From assembly GCA_013042695.1 (NCBI GenBank), contig JABDPQ010000266.1, positions 1 through 6,260 of the forward strand: a stretch of DNA of 6,260 nt. Reading direction: 5' to 3'. Numbering within the stretch: position 1 is the stretch's first letter; every line of letters starts with the position of its first letter. Origin of the DNA: Desulfobacterales bacterium (lineage in GTDB: Bacteria > Desulfobacterota > Desulfobulbia > Desulfobulbales > Desulfocapsaceae). Below the pieces are notes generated by a model, which saw only the letters and a program-made list of their open reading frames with translations, was not told where the DNA came from and made no database searches. Positions 1 through 5,819 of this stretch are shown one piece after another. The translations under genes were made by a program, and so were the position numbers.

Positions 1-219
1 GGCTGTAACTGATCCTCCAGGAGAATTGATATAAAAGGTGATATCTTTATCGGGATCGTCTGCTTCGAGGAATAATAATTGGGCAATGATAACATTCGAT
101 ACATCATCGCTGACGGCTGACCCGAGGAAAATTATCCGCTCTTTAAGCAGCCTCGAATAAATATCATACGCTCTTTCGCCTCGCGGACTTTGTTCAACTA
201 CCATTGGTATAAGATTCAT
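1..219 (-). CDS. clpP: ATP-dependent Clp protease proteolytic subunit ClpP (N-terminal part, cut by window edge)
   Basis: ClpP is the serine peptidase of the cytoplasmic ClpXP/ClpAP protease; it forms two stacked heptameric rings that degrade proteins unfolded by a Clp ATPase. Only the first 73 codons lie in the window. The translation starts MNLIPMVVEQ and continues with the highly conserved RGERAYDIYSRLL segment (about residues 13-25), then ERIIFLG, then the glycine-rich NSPGGSV strand (about residues 65-71) that shapes the oxyanion hole. The catalytic Ser, His and Asp lie beyond the edge. The ATG at 217-219 is preceded by an AGGGGA ribosome binding site about seven bases upstream. There is no propeptide-like extension before the conserved start. 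It lies 138 bp downstream of tig in the same orientation, the usual tig-clpP order in which clpX often follows. Identification is essentially certain from these motifs. Confidence 0.97.
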   Translation of the reverse strand, partial: MNLIPMVVEQSPRGERAYDIYSRLLKERIIFLGSAVSDDVSNVIIAQLLFLEADDPDKDITFYINSPGGSVTA

Positions 220-239
220 TTCGGTTCCCCTGAAAAGAG

Positions 240-273
240 TCGACTGCAATAGGCCCACGCCCAATGCAGTCGA
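240..273 (-). promoter_or_regulatory. Stem-loop in the tig-clpP intergenic region
   Basis: TCGACTGCA (240-248) and TGCAGTCGA (265-273) are perfect 9-bp inverted repeats separated by 16 bases; the inner bases can add a few more pairs. In the transcript the hairpin sits just before the clpP ribosome binding site. A short CTTTT follows it rather than a real U-tract, so it is a weak candidate for a terminator or attenuator. An RNA processing or stability element between tig and clpP is equally possible. The structure is seen directly; the function is inference. Confidence 0.5.
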
Positions 274-357
274 AGTGGTTTATTCTTAAATTAAAACTGA
301 TATGGAAATAATCAACAGACTAACGCTATTTTTCTAGTAATTTAAATGACTGACCGG

Positions 358-1737
358 CTACTCCTGGATCTGGTCATCACTTTTTACAGACGGATCTGAA
401 TCCTCTGTATTATCTTTTTCTGCAGGGGTCTGAACAACGTCTTTATCTTCACCCGTTGGCTCGACAAATGAAGCATGTTCCTTAAGAAAGTTAATTATTT
501 TCTCATTTAGAACTTCATTCATCAATGGAAGAAGGTCATCACGGTTTTGAAAAAATTCCTTAACTTTAGCAACCGACATGTTGTATTGATCGCCTATTCG
601 CTTGAAGGCCCGATCCAGATCTTCATCATTGACCTTGATCTCTTCTGATTCGGCAATTTTTTTGAGAACAAAATCTCCGGTTACACGTTGAATGGCTACG
701 CTTCGGTTACTTTTCACCAACTCTTCACGACTCAGACCAGCTGCCTCCAAATTCATACCGTTTTTTTCAAGCTGCTGTTCGGTCTGTTTTATCATCTCCT
801 CTACTTCAAACATAACCAATCGCTCGGGAACATCAAACTGATGATGTTCCAACAGTTTCTGCATGATTCGATCGGTCAGCTCACCTTCCACTGCCGAGTC
901 TTTGTCTTTCTGAAGTCTTTCGCGAATGGTGTTCTTCAGATCATCAAGTGTCTTGAACTTTTCATTGACATCTTGAGCGAATTCATCGTCAAGCTCCGCC
1001 AGTACTCGCTCTTTAACGTCCTTTATACTTACCTTGAACTCAACTTTCTTGCCGGCAAGTATGGGGTTTGGGTGTTTTTCAGGAAACTCTACCTCGTGGG
1101 TTGCATTTTCTTCTTTGTTCATGCCGATGAGTTTTGCCTCAAATTCCTGTCCCATTCTTCCCGAACCGACATCGATGGTGTAATCTTCATTCTTAACTTG
1201 TTTCATCGGATGTCCATTATGAAACCCCTGGTAATCAACGACAACAACATCATCCATAGCAATTGGGCGATCATCGACCGTTTTTAAAGCAGCCATTTGA
1301 CGCTGCATGCTCGATAATTCTAGCTCTATAGCAGCTTCATCTACGGTTGTATCTGGTTTCTCTATCTCAAGACCTTTATAATCACCAAGCTCAAATTCTG
1401 GGCGAACATCAACCTGAGCAATATAACTAAATGTGTTGTCATCGTTGAAAGAAGGTTCAGAAATTTCAGGATGAACAACCGGGTCAAAATCCTGCTTTTC
1501 GATGATATCAAAGTAGGTGTCTTGAACTAATTTTTCTCCGACTTCTGCTTCTACCTGAGGTTTATAGCTTTTAACAATGACAGAGCGAGGTACCTTCCCT
1601 CTTCTGAAGCCCTTCATTTTTGATTCTTTCTGGAGCTTGTTGTAGGCTTCTTCAAGCTTTGTCTTTACCTGATCGGCTGGGAGTGTGATGGTTACTTTTC
1701 TTGTAAGTGAGCTTAATTCTTCTACCTTTACATCCAT
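358..1737 (-). CDS. tig: Trigger factor, ribosome-associated chaperone/peptidyl-prolyl isomerase
   Basis: Trigger factor binds near the ribosomal exit tunnel and shields nascent chains. The 459-residue product has the usual three parts. The N-terminal ribosome-binding domain (about 1-115) carries the signature GFRRGKVP at residues 43-50, the loop that docks on ribosomal protein L23. An FKBP-type PPIase domain follows (about 160-245, with DYQGFHNG and DVGSGRMGQEFE). The C-terminal helical substrate-cradle domain spans about 265-430. The last 30 or so residues are an acidic, low-complexity tail (GEDKD, EKDNTEDSD). The start MDVKVEEL matches the family N-terminus; an AGGA at 1747-1750 lies nine bases upstream of the ATG. 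The gene lies 109 bp downstream of tRNA-Leu(UAG) and upstream of clpP. No clear terminator separates it from the tRNA, so a tRNA-tig-clpP transcript is plausible. Confidence 0.98.
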   Translation of the reverse strand: MDVKVEELSSLTRKVTITLPADQVKTKLEEAYNKLQKESKMKGFRRGKVPRSVIVKSYKPQVEAEVGEKLVQDTYFDIIEKQDFDPVVHPEISEPSFNDDNTFSYIAQVDVRPEFELGDYKGLEIEKPDTTVDEAAIELELSSMQRQMAALKTVDDRPIAMDDVVVVDYQGFHNGHPMKQVKNEDYTIDVGSGRMGQEFEAKLIGMNKEENATHEVEFPEKHPNPILAGKKVEFKVSIKDVKERVLAELDDEFAQDVNEKFKTLDDLKNTIRERLQKDKDSAVEGELTDRIMQKLLEHHQFDVPERLVMFEVEEMIKQTEQQLEKNGMNLEAAGLSREELVKSNRSVAIQRVTGDFVLKKIAESEEIKVNDEDLDRAFKRIGDQYNMSVAKVKEFFQNRDDLLPLMNEVLNEKIINFLKEHASFVEPTGEDKDVVQTPAEKDNTEDSDPSVKSDDQIQE

Positions 1738-1846
1738 TTGGCATCATCCTTTTTTTAGTGAACTAACTGTCTTTTGAAAATATTCTTTGTCTGATTGGTT
1801 ATCTTTGATTTTTCAATGAAATATCAGATCAGTCTTTAAATTCATA

Positions 1847-1931
<85 letters not shown>

Positions 1932-1997
1932 AATCATTGGATACTTCTTCTGATCATGTAAAACGAAAAGCTTGAATCAGTTGTCTTAAGTCCACGA

Positions 1998-2026
1998 CTA
2001 GTAGTTACTGCACGTCAGAACGTCAA
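1998..2026 (-). promoter_or_regulatory. Candidate sigma70-type promoter for tRNA-Leu(UAG) and possibly tig-clpP
   Basis: On the minus strand, TTGACG (complement of 2021-2026) matches the -35 consensus at five of six bases. After a 17-bp spacer comes TACTAG (complement of 1998-2003), a weak -10. The predicted transcription start falls near 1990, about 60 bases before the tRNA 5' end. The -35 and spacing are good but the -10 is poor. Confidence 0.4.
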
Positions 2027-2064
2027 GCATTGCGTTATGGAAAACCGACGATTTTAAAAAAACA

Positions 2065-2073
2065 TGATAAAAT
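2065..2073 (+). promoter_or_regulatory. Candidate extended -10 promoter for the selenoprotein-phoH-ybeY-pdxJ operon
   Basis: TGaTAAAAT combines the TGn extension with a -10 that matches TATAAT at five of six bases. No good -35 lies at the normal distance, which extended -10 promoters tolerate. It would give a leader of about 150 nt. A rival -10, GATAAT at 2145-2150, also lacks a clear -35 and would give a much shorter leader. Which of them is used cannot be decided from sequence. Confidence 0.3.
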
Positions 2074-2219
2074 ACCATTAAAAGTCAAGGCTGGCTATCT
2101 TTTTTAGCGATTCTTTTTTGTTTTCTTGCCTTGTAAAAGTGAGGGATAATGGCTATTTTGGGCTCTGTGCGACAGGCACTTGATTTTGGTGAAACCGACA
2201 AATGCAAACAACTATAAAC

Positions 2220-2223
2220 GAGG
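2220..2223 (+). promoter_or_regulatory. Ribosome binding site that sets the selenoprotein start
   Basis: GAGG lies five bases before the ATG at 2229, favouring that start over the in-frame ATG at 2202, which has only a poor GGTG at about ten bases. The 2229 start also places a basic residue and hydrophobic core in ordinary signal-peptide positions. Confidence 0.55.
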
Positions 2224-2228
2224 CTAAA

Positions 2229-3098
2229 ATGTATTCACTTCTGAGATATCTTGCAGGAGCGGTTAGTCTACTTCTGTTCATACCTTCAATTTCCATCGCA
2301 TCAACACAAGACAGTTCCAGTGGGTTGATCTTTGAGAAAACCAAGGGCTGGCAGCTTCCTTACAAACCGATCGATGTTGTTCAGTCTGTTGACGGCCAAT
2401 TTATTTTTGTACTCACAGAAAATAATCGCGTTCTCATTTATGAGCCCAACGGAAATCTCAAAGGAAGCATTCCGGTAGAAAATGGAATCACCGCAATTGA
2501 GACCGATGCCCGAGGAGAAAATATTTATCTTATAGACCAGGAAAAAAATAACTTCTCATCAATATCGATTGATTTTGTTGTAGATATCAATACGGATGGC
2601 TCACCCTTCCAGGGTAAACCAAATGCACCTGTAACCATTGCGGTCTTTACCGATTTCGAATGACCTTATTGCGGCAAACTTGTGCCGCTTCTCGAACAGG
2701 TGTTCGAGCAGAATAAAGATACAGTAAGAATTGTCTTCAAAAATATGCCGCTGCGTTTTCACAAAATGGCAGAACCAGCAGCACGTGCTGCGCTTGCCGC
2801 CGGTGAACAAGGTAAATTCTGGGAATTTCATGACGATCTATTTGCTGCTGAAAAACTCACCGAGGAGGTAATTACTGCAACTGCAGTCAAACTTGGTCTG
2901 GATATGGAAAAATTTGCCAGAGATCTCAATTCTCCAGCAATAAAACAGCAGATCAAGCAAGACCTTCGTGATGCTCAAAAAGCAGGCGTAACTGGAACAC
3001 CCACTATTTTTATCAATGGCAAAAAACTGAAAAATCGGTCAATGCAGGGATTCCAAACAATGATTGCGGATGAATTAAAAAAGCCCAACCAAAGTTAA
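2229..3098 (+). CDS. Exported DsbA-like thioredoxin-fold selenoprotein (U-P-Y-C active site), read through UGA
   Basis: Reading the in-frame UGA at 2661-2663 as selenocysteine gives one 289-residue protein. Residues 1-25 form a signal peptide (R6, then a hydrophobic core, ending near SIAS). Residues about 45-120 hold two beta-propeller-like (YVTN/NHL-type) units, with VDGQFIFVLTENNRVLIYEPNG and then DARGENIYLID. Residues about 127-285 are a DsbA/DsbG-like domain: KPNAPVTIAVFTDFE leads into U145-P146-Y147-C148, and the cis-proline loop is GVTGTPTIF (P258). The family normally has F(S/T)DFxCPxC here, so U replaces the attacking, redox-active Cys. C148 is the only cysteine, so the U-C pair would be the only redox centre. 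A thiol/disulfide oxidoreductase or isomerase role in the envelope is inferred. It lies four bases before phoH. The alternative is a pseudogene made by a TGT/TGC to TGA change; the conserved sequence on both sides and the hairpins after the UGA argue against that. Confidence 0.85.
2661..2663 (+). other. In-frame UGA codon, probable selenocysteine site
   Basis: TGA stands exactly where DsbA-like proteins carry the first Cys of CxxC: before it FTDFE, after it PYCGK. The frame is unchanged on either side for 144 upstream and 144 downstream codons. No ribosome binding site restarts translation just after it. A conventional annotation would split the gene here. Confidence 0.85.
2671..2688 (+). promoter_or_regulatory. 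First hairpin after the UGA
   Basis: GCGGCA (2671-2676) and TGCCGC (2683-2688) form a perfect 6-bp, GC-rich stem around the loop AACTTG. The stem begins seven bases after the UGA and the loop starts 13 bases after it, slightly close for a typical bacterial SECIS loop. The loop has G only at its last base. It may be an accessory part of the recoding signal or pause structure. Confidence 0.45.
2691..2708 (+). promoter_or_regulatory. Candidate bacterial SECIS element (bSECIS)
   Basis: CTCGAAC (2691-2697) and GTTCGAG (2702-2708) form a perfect 7-bp stem with the tetraloop AGGU (2698-2701). The loop begins 34 bases after the UGA. Bacterial SECIS elements lie inside the coding region just after UGA and present a small apical loop with an early G for SelB; the E. 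coli fdhF loop begins AGGU as well. Position, stem and loop all fit, but no covariation can be tested here. Confidence 0.65.
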
Positions 3099-3102
3099 AT
3101 GC

Positions 3103-4080
3103 ATGCATCATCAAAATGAGAGCCGTGAGCTACATTTTTCAAGCAATGAACTGGCAGGAACCTTATACGGAGATCTAAATAAAAATATACAGGTGCTTGA
3201 AAATGGTACGGGTGCACAAATACACGTACGCGGCAGCGATCTGAAAATTAGTGGTCCCAAATATGATGTTCAGCTGGTAAGTAATCTCTTAGAGCAGCTC
3301 TATGATTTGATTAGCACTGGATATCCTGTATACTCCTCAGATTTTGCTTTTGGATTAAAAATACTTCAATCGAGTCCTCAGGCTAAATTAAATAAAATTT
3401 TTCTCGACAAGGTATACGTAACAACAAGAAACCGAATAATTTCGCCTAAAACACCAAATCAGAAAGTCTATATAGATGCAATAAGGAACAATGATATCGT
3501 TTTTGGCATCGGGCCCGCTGGTACTGGCAAGACCTATCTTGCTGTTGCAATGGCTGTATCTGCGCTGTCGAATAATCAGGTTAGATCAATTATTCTTACA
3601 AGACCAGCTGTAGAAGCTGGTGAAAAGCTCGGTTTTCTTCCTGGAGATCTTGCCCAAAAAGTTGATCCATATCTACGCCCACTCAATGATGCGCTCATGG
3701 ACATGCTGGGTCCTGAAAAAAGCTATGATCTCATCGACCAGGGAATTATCGAGATAGCTCCACTCGCTTTTATGCGTGGTCGAACGCTGAGTAATGCTTT
3801 TATAATTCTTGATGAAGCACAAAATACCACTCGAGAGCAGATGAAAATGTTCTTAACCCGGATTGGGTTCGACTCCCAGGCTGTAATCACCGGTGATACC
3901 ACCCAGGTTGATTTGCCCGGACATCAGAAATCTGGTCTGCTCCATGCAGAAGGTATGCTTCAGAATATTAAAGGCATCGGGTTTTCTAATTTTAGTAAGG
4001 CAGACGTCGTCAGGCACCCTCTTGTTCAAAAAATCATCCATGCCTATGAAATGGATGGAGAAGCAAACAATAACGAATAA
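3103..4080 (+). CDS. phoH: PhoH-family ATPase (PhoH-like/YbeZ type)
   Basis: A 325-residue cytoplasmic protein of the PhoH-like family, P-loop ATPases related to the helicase fold and implicated in RNA metabolism together with YbeY. The N-terminal 100 or so residues resemble the KH-like RNA-binding part of these proteins (NGTGAQIHVRGSDLKISG). The PhoH domain follows, with KTPNQKVYIDAI before Walker A GPAGTGKT at 137-144, then TRPAVEAGEKLGFLPGD, and Walker B IILDEAQN with D237 and E238. The conserved GDTTQVDLP and SGL segments come later. The length is normal. The start at 3103 lies four bases after the selenoprotein stop and lacks a good Shine-Dalgarno sequence, so translational coupling is likely. 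ybeY follows 45 bp downstream, the standard functional pairing. E. coli phoH itself is a paralogue; this member is closer to ybeZ. Confidence 0.95.
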   Translation: MHHQNESRELHFSSNELAGTLYGDLNKNIQVLENGTGAQIHVRGSDLKISGPKYDVQLVSNLLEQLYDLISTGYPVYSSDFAFGLKILQSSPQAKLNKIFLDKVYVTTRNRIISPKTPNQKVYIDAIRNNDIVFGIGPAGTGKTYLAVAMAVSALSNNQVRSIILTRPAVEAGEKLGFLPGDLAQKVDPYLRPLNDALMDMLGPEKSYDLIDQGIIEIAPLAFMRGRTLSNAFIILDEAQNTTREQMKMFLTRIGFDSQAVITGDTTQVDLPGHQKSGLLHAEGMLQNIKGIGFSNFSKADVVRHPLVQKIIHAYEMDGEANNNE

Positions 4081-4125
4081 GACAATGATCACCCCGATAC
4101 CAAGATATACAGCCGTGCCGTTGCT

Positions 4126-5313
4126 ATGCCCGTTACTGTAATCGATCGTTCTCTGCATGGTTCGCTTCTCACAGACACGGTTAAGGACATAGCCTCGACA
4201 CTGCTGACAAAATGTGATCTCACTGATTATAACCTTACAATAGTTCTCACCGATGATATTGAAATAAAATCATTAAATAGGCGCTATCGGAGCCAGCACA
4301 AACCAACTAATGTACTCAGTTTTCCTTTATCTGAGAATATTGGTCTTCTTGATGAAGGCCTGAGCTTCAAAGAACTTGGTGATATTGTCATATCGCTTGA
4401 CACTGCGAGAAAAGAAGCGTTCTTTAATAATCAGACGGTTATCTACAAACTTTCGTTGTTGATGACTCATGGTCTGCTGCATATCCTCGGTTATGATCAT
4501 GAAGCATCTGACAGTGAAGCTGAGAGGATGAGCAAAGAAGAAACTCGATTGTTACATGAACTCAATCTATGTAGGAGGCAAAAAATGACCAGTCTTGCCA
4601 TCAATGTTGATCACATTGCTACCATTAGACAAGCAAGAGGAATCGCCGAACCTGATCCTGTTGCAGCTGCTGCTATTTGCGAACTTGCCGGTGCTGAAGG
4701 AATTGTCGTACATCTTCGTGAGGACCGTCGCCATATACAGGATAGAGATGTCCGCCTACTTAAAGAGACAGTCAAGACCAGGCTCAATCTTGAAATGGGA
4801 GCAGCAGAGGAAATTGTCTTGTTTGCTCTTGAAATTAAACCGGATATGGTGACGCTGGTTCCGGAAAAAAGAGAAGAACTGACGACTGAAGGTGGCCTTG
4901 ACGTTATATCCCAAAAATCAAAGCTCGCGAAAACCATAGAACGAATGGAGCACGTCAATATCCCTGTTTCCCTGTTCATTGATCCAGATATTGATCAGGT
5001 TAAAGCCTCGCTTGATATAGGTGCAACTTACGTGGAAATACACACTGGTTGTTATGCCGATGCAACCAATGAGGACCAACAGCATAATGAGTTTAAACTT
5101 ATCCAATCAACTGCCGCTGAAGCACACCAAGTAGGCCTTCGGGTAAATGCAGGACATGGACTTAACTATCTTAATACGGGACCAATTGCTGCCATTGGAA
5201 CCATAGAAGAGCTTTCAATTGGCCATGCAATTATCAGTCGAGCGGTTTTTAGTGGCCTTGAACAAGCGGTACTGGATATGCGTTCAATTGTAAAAAACAG
5301 CGTACTGTTATAA
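4126..5313 (+). CDS. ybeY: YbeY endoribonuclease, continuing in frame into PdxJ (395-residue YbeY-PdxJ reading frame)
   Basis: Residues 1-153 are YbeY, a metal-dependent single-strand endoribonuclease for 16S rRNA 3' maturation and ribosome quality control. It shows LNRRYR and KPTNVLSFP (about 51-67), ELGDIVIS, and the metal site H115-x3-H119-x5-H125 in THGLLHILGYDHE. MSKEETRLLHELNL is the usual family C-terminus, at the normal length of about 150 residues. There is no stop: five codons (C R R Q K) lead directly into MTSLAINVDH, the start of PdxJ. The start at 4126 matches the family N-terminus but has no visible Shine-Dalgarno sequence. It is in the same frame as phoH and 45 bp after its stop, so reinitiation is likely. 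The product may be a real bifunctional protein, or the native ybeY stop may have been lost through a one-base indel, since TAG occurs in another frame at 4572-4574. YbeY identity is very secure; the fusion is uncertain. Confidence 0.9.
   Translation: MPVTVIDRSLHGSLLTDTVKDIASTLLTKCDLTDYNLTIVLTDDIEIKSLNRRYRSQHKPTNVLSFPLSENIGLLDEGLSFKELGDIVISLDTARKEAFFNNQTVIYKLSLLMTHGLLHILGYDHEASDSEAERMSKEETRLLHELNLCRRQKMTSLAINVDHIATIRQARGIAEPDPVAAAAICELAGAEGIVVHLREDRRHIQDRDVRLLKETVKTRLNLEMGAAEEIVLFALEIKPDMVTLVPEKREELTTEGGLDVISQKSKLAKTIERMEHVNIPVSLFIDPDIDQVKASLDIGATYVEIHTGCYADATNEDQQHNEFKLIQSTAAEAHQVGLRVNAGHGLNYLNTGPIAAIGTIEELSIGHAIISRAVFSGLEQAVLDMRSIVKNSVLL
4573..4578 (+). promoter_or_regulatory. Internal ribosome binding site of pdxJ
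   Basis: A perfect AGGAGG lies six bases before the ATG at 4585. It is the best Shine-Dalgarno in the plus-strand operon. Read in the upstream frame it encodes two AGG arginines of the YbeY-PdxJ linker, so the linker residues look like a by-product of the site. Confidence 0.85.
4585..5313 (+). CDS. pdxJ: Pyridoxine 5'-phosphate synthase PdxJ (internal start)
   Basis: PdxJ condenses 1-deoxy-D-xylulose 5-phosphate with 3-amino-2-oxopropyl phosphate to pyridoxine 5'-phosphate in the DXP-dependent vitamin B6 pathway. From the ATG at 4585 the product is 242 residues, the normal family length. It is a TIM barrel with all expected active-site elements: INVDHIATIRQARG (N7, D9, H10, R18), VVHLREDRRHI (H43), LNLEM (E70), VTLVPE, EIHTGCYA, and VNAGHGLNY (H191). 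These correspond to E. coli N9, D11, H12, R20, H45, E72 and H193. The AGGAGG upstream makes independent translation very likely, whatever the status of the YbeY read-through. It is the last gene of the operon; acpS, which often follows pdxJ elsewhere, is absent and a tRNA gene comes next. Confidence 0.96.
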   Translation: MTSLAINVDHIATIRQARGIAEPDPVAAAAICELAGAEGIVVHLREDRRHIQDRDVRLLKETVKTRLNLEMGAAEEIVLFALEIKPDMVTLVPEKREELTTEGGLDVISQKSKLAKTIERMEHVNIPVSLFIDPDIDQVKASLDIGATYVEIHTGCYADATNEDQQHNEFKLIQSTAAEAHQVGLRVNAGHGLNYLNTGPIAAIGTIEELSIGHAIISRAVFSGLEQAVLDMRSIVKNSVLL

Positions 5314-5360
5314 ATGCCGCAACCTTCATTTTCACCGCGTCTCACTGCCTTGTTTGTTAA

Positions 5361-5390
5361 TTGACAACAACTGTCAGGCTATGGTAAAGA
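5361..5390 (+). promoter_or_regulatory. Candidate promoter of tRNA-Leu(UAA)
   Basis: TTGACA at 5361-5366 is a perfect -35. After an 18-bp spacer, TAAAGA at 5385-5390 is an imperfect -10. The start would fall only a few bases before the tRNA 5' end at 5401, giving a very short leader. The element overlaps inverted repeats (TGACA/TGTCA at 5362-5376 and ACTGTC/GACAGT at 5370-5394), which may be chance. Confidence 0.5.
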
Positions 5391-5400
5391 CAGTCAACCT

Positions 5401-5488
5401 GCCTCGGTGGTGGAATTGGTAGACACCAGGGACTTAAAATCCCTTGGGCCTTGAGCCCGTGCGAGTTCGAGTCTCGCCCGAGGCACCA
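5401..5488 (+). tRNA. tRNA-Leu, anticodon UAA
   Basis: A class II tRNA of 88 nt with encoded CCA. The acceptor stem is GCCTCGG/CCGAGGC (5401-5407, 5478-5484), with discriminator A and CCA at 5486-5488. The D-arm contains GAATTGGTAGACAC. The anticodon stem AGGGA/TCCCT encloses CTTAAAA, so the anticodon is TAA (5435-5437), reading UUA and UUG. The variable arm pairs GGGC with GCCC. The T-arm GCGAG/CTCGC with TTCGAGT is perfect. It is oriented with the pdxJ operon but has its own promoter-like sequence. Confidence 0.97.
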
Positions 5489-5489
5489 G

Positions 5490-5515
5490 AAATTAATTAC
5501 TACCTAATTTTTTGT
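5490..5515 (+). terminator. Weak intrinsic terminator candidate after tRNA-Leu(UAA)
   Basis: AAATTA (5490-5495) and TAATTT (5505-5510) are inverted repeats followed by TTTGTTGTT. The stem is entirely A-T, so it would be weak, but the place directly after the tRNA and the T-rich run fit a terminator. Confidence 0.3.
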
Positions 5516-5740
5516 TGTTCTCTATATAACTATCAATGATGCTCGTGTGACGAAGTTCTCATTCTCATTTCCACAAGGTAGCGTCCAGAGTAATTGCCTT
5601 TTACCTCCTACTCAATTTTATTAAAATTATATCAGCTTGATTTGCTTTTTTACGTATCCACATAAACATATATATAACCGATTTTAATATAAATATTGCA
5701 CTCACTGTTAAGTTGCAATCAGCTGCGATTATTTCTTGTC

Positions 5741-5756
5741 AATGATGGTTATCATT
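5741..5756. repeat. Small palindrome AATGAT-GGTT-ATCATT
   Basis: AATGAT (5741-5746) and ATCATT (5751-5756) are perfect inverted repeats with a 4-base centre. The half sites resemble the Fur consensus arms, but that consensus has a one-base centre, so a Fur site is not supported. No promoter or gene start nearby would make it an obvious operator. Confidence 0.3.
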
Positions 5757-5819
5757 CAAAGGATTTCTTATCTTGACCTGCAGGCGAATTATAGATAGCA
5801 CCATAAGTCCAAACTACTT

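Larger units (their letters stand above)
1932..2228. other. Divergent intergenic region between tRNA-Leu(UAG) and the plus-strand operon
   Basis: About 300 bp separates two divergently transcribed units. It holds a sigma70-like candidate for the tRNA side and two candidate -10 elements for the operon side, annotated separately. A T-rich stretch lies at 2098-2128. No family-like reading frame crosses it, and no strong terminator or operator palindrome is visible. Confidence 0.6.

Noticed and set aside
688..1287. A 199-codon plus-strand open frame
   Set aside because: It lies entirely antisense to tig, whose family motifs are unmistakable; its translation is cysteine- and phenylalanine-rich with no recognisable domain.
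2682..3098. A separate gene beginning at the ATG-less frame downstream of the UGA (first Met-type codon at 2682)
   Set aside because: It would lack the PYC motif and half of the thioredoxin fold's first strand, has no ribosome binding site, and is better explained as the C-terminal part of the UGA-containing protein.
3853..4158. Minus-strand open frame with a hydrophobic segment
   Set aside because: It is antisense to the conserved C-terminal part of phoH and the start of ybeY; no family resemblance.
5317..5361. Tiny plus-strand frame starting ATG just after the pdxJ stop (MPQPSFSPRL...)
   Set aside because: It ends after about 16 codons and has no ribosome binding site; a remnant of acpS was considered but no acpS motif is present.
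5741..5756. Fur box
   Set aside because: The half sites look similar, but the spacing is four bases instead of one and no iron-related gene or promoter is adjacent.
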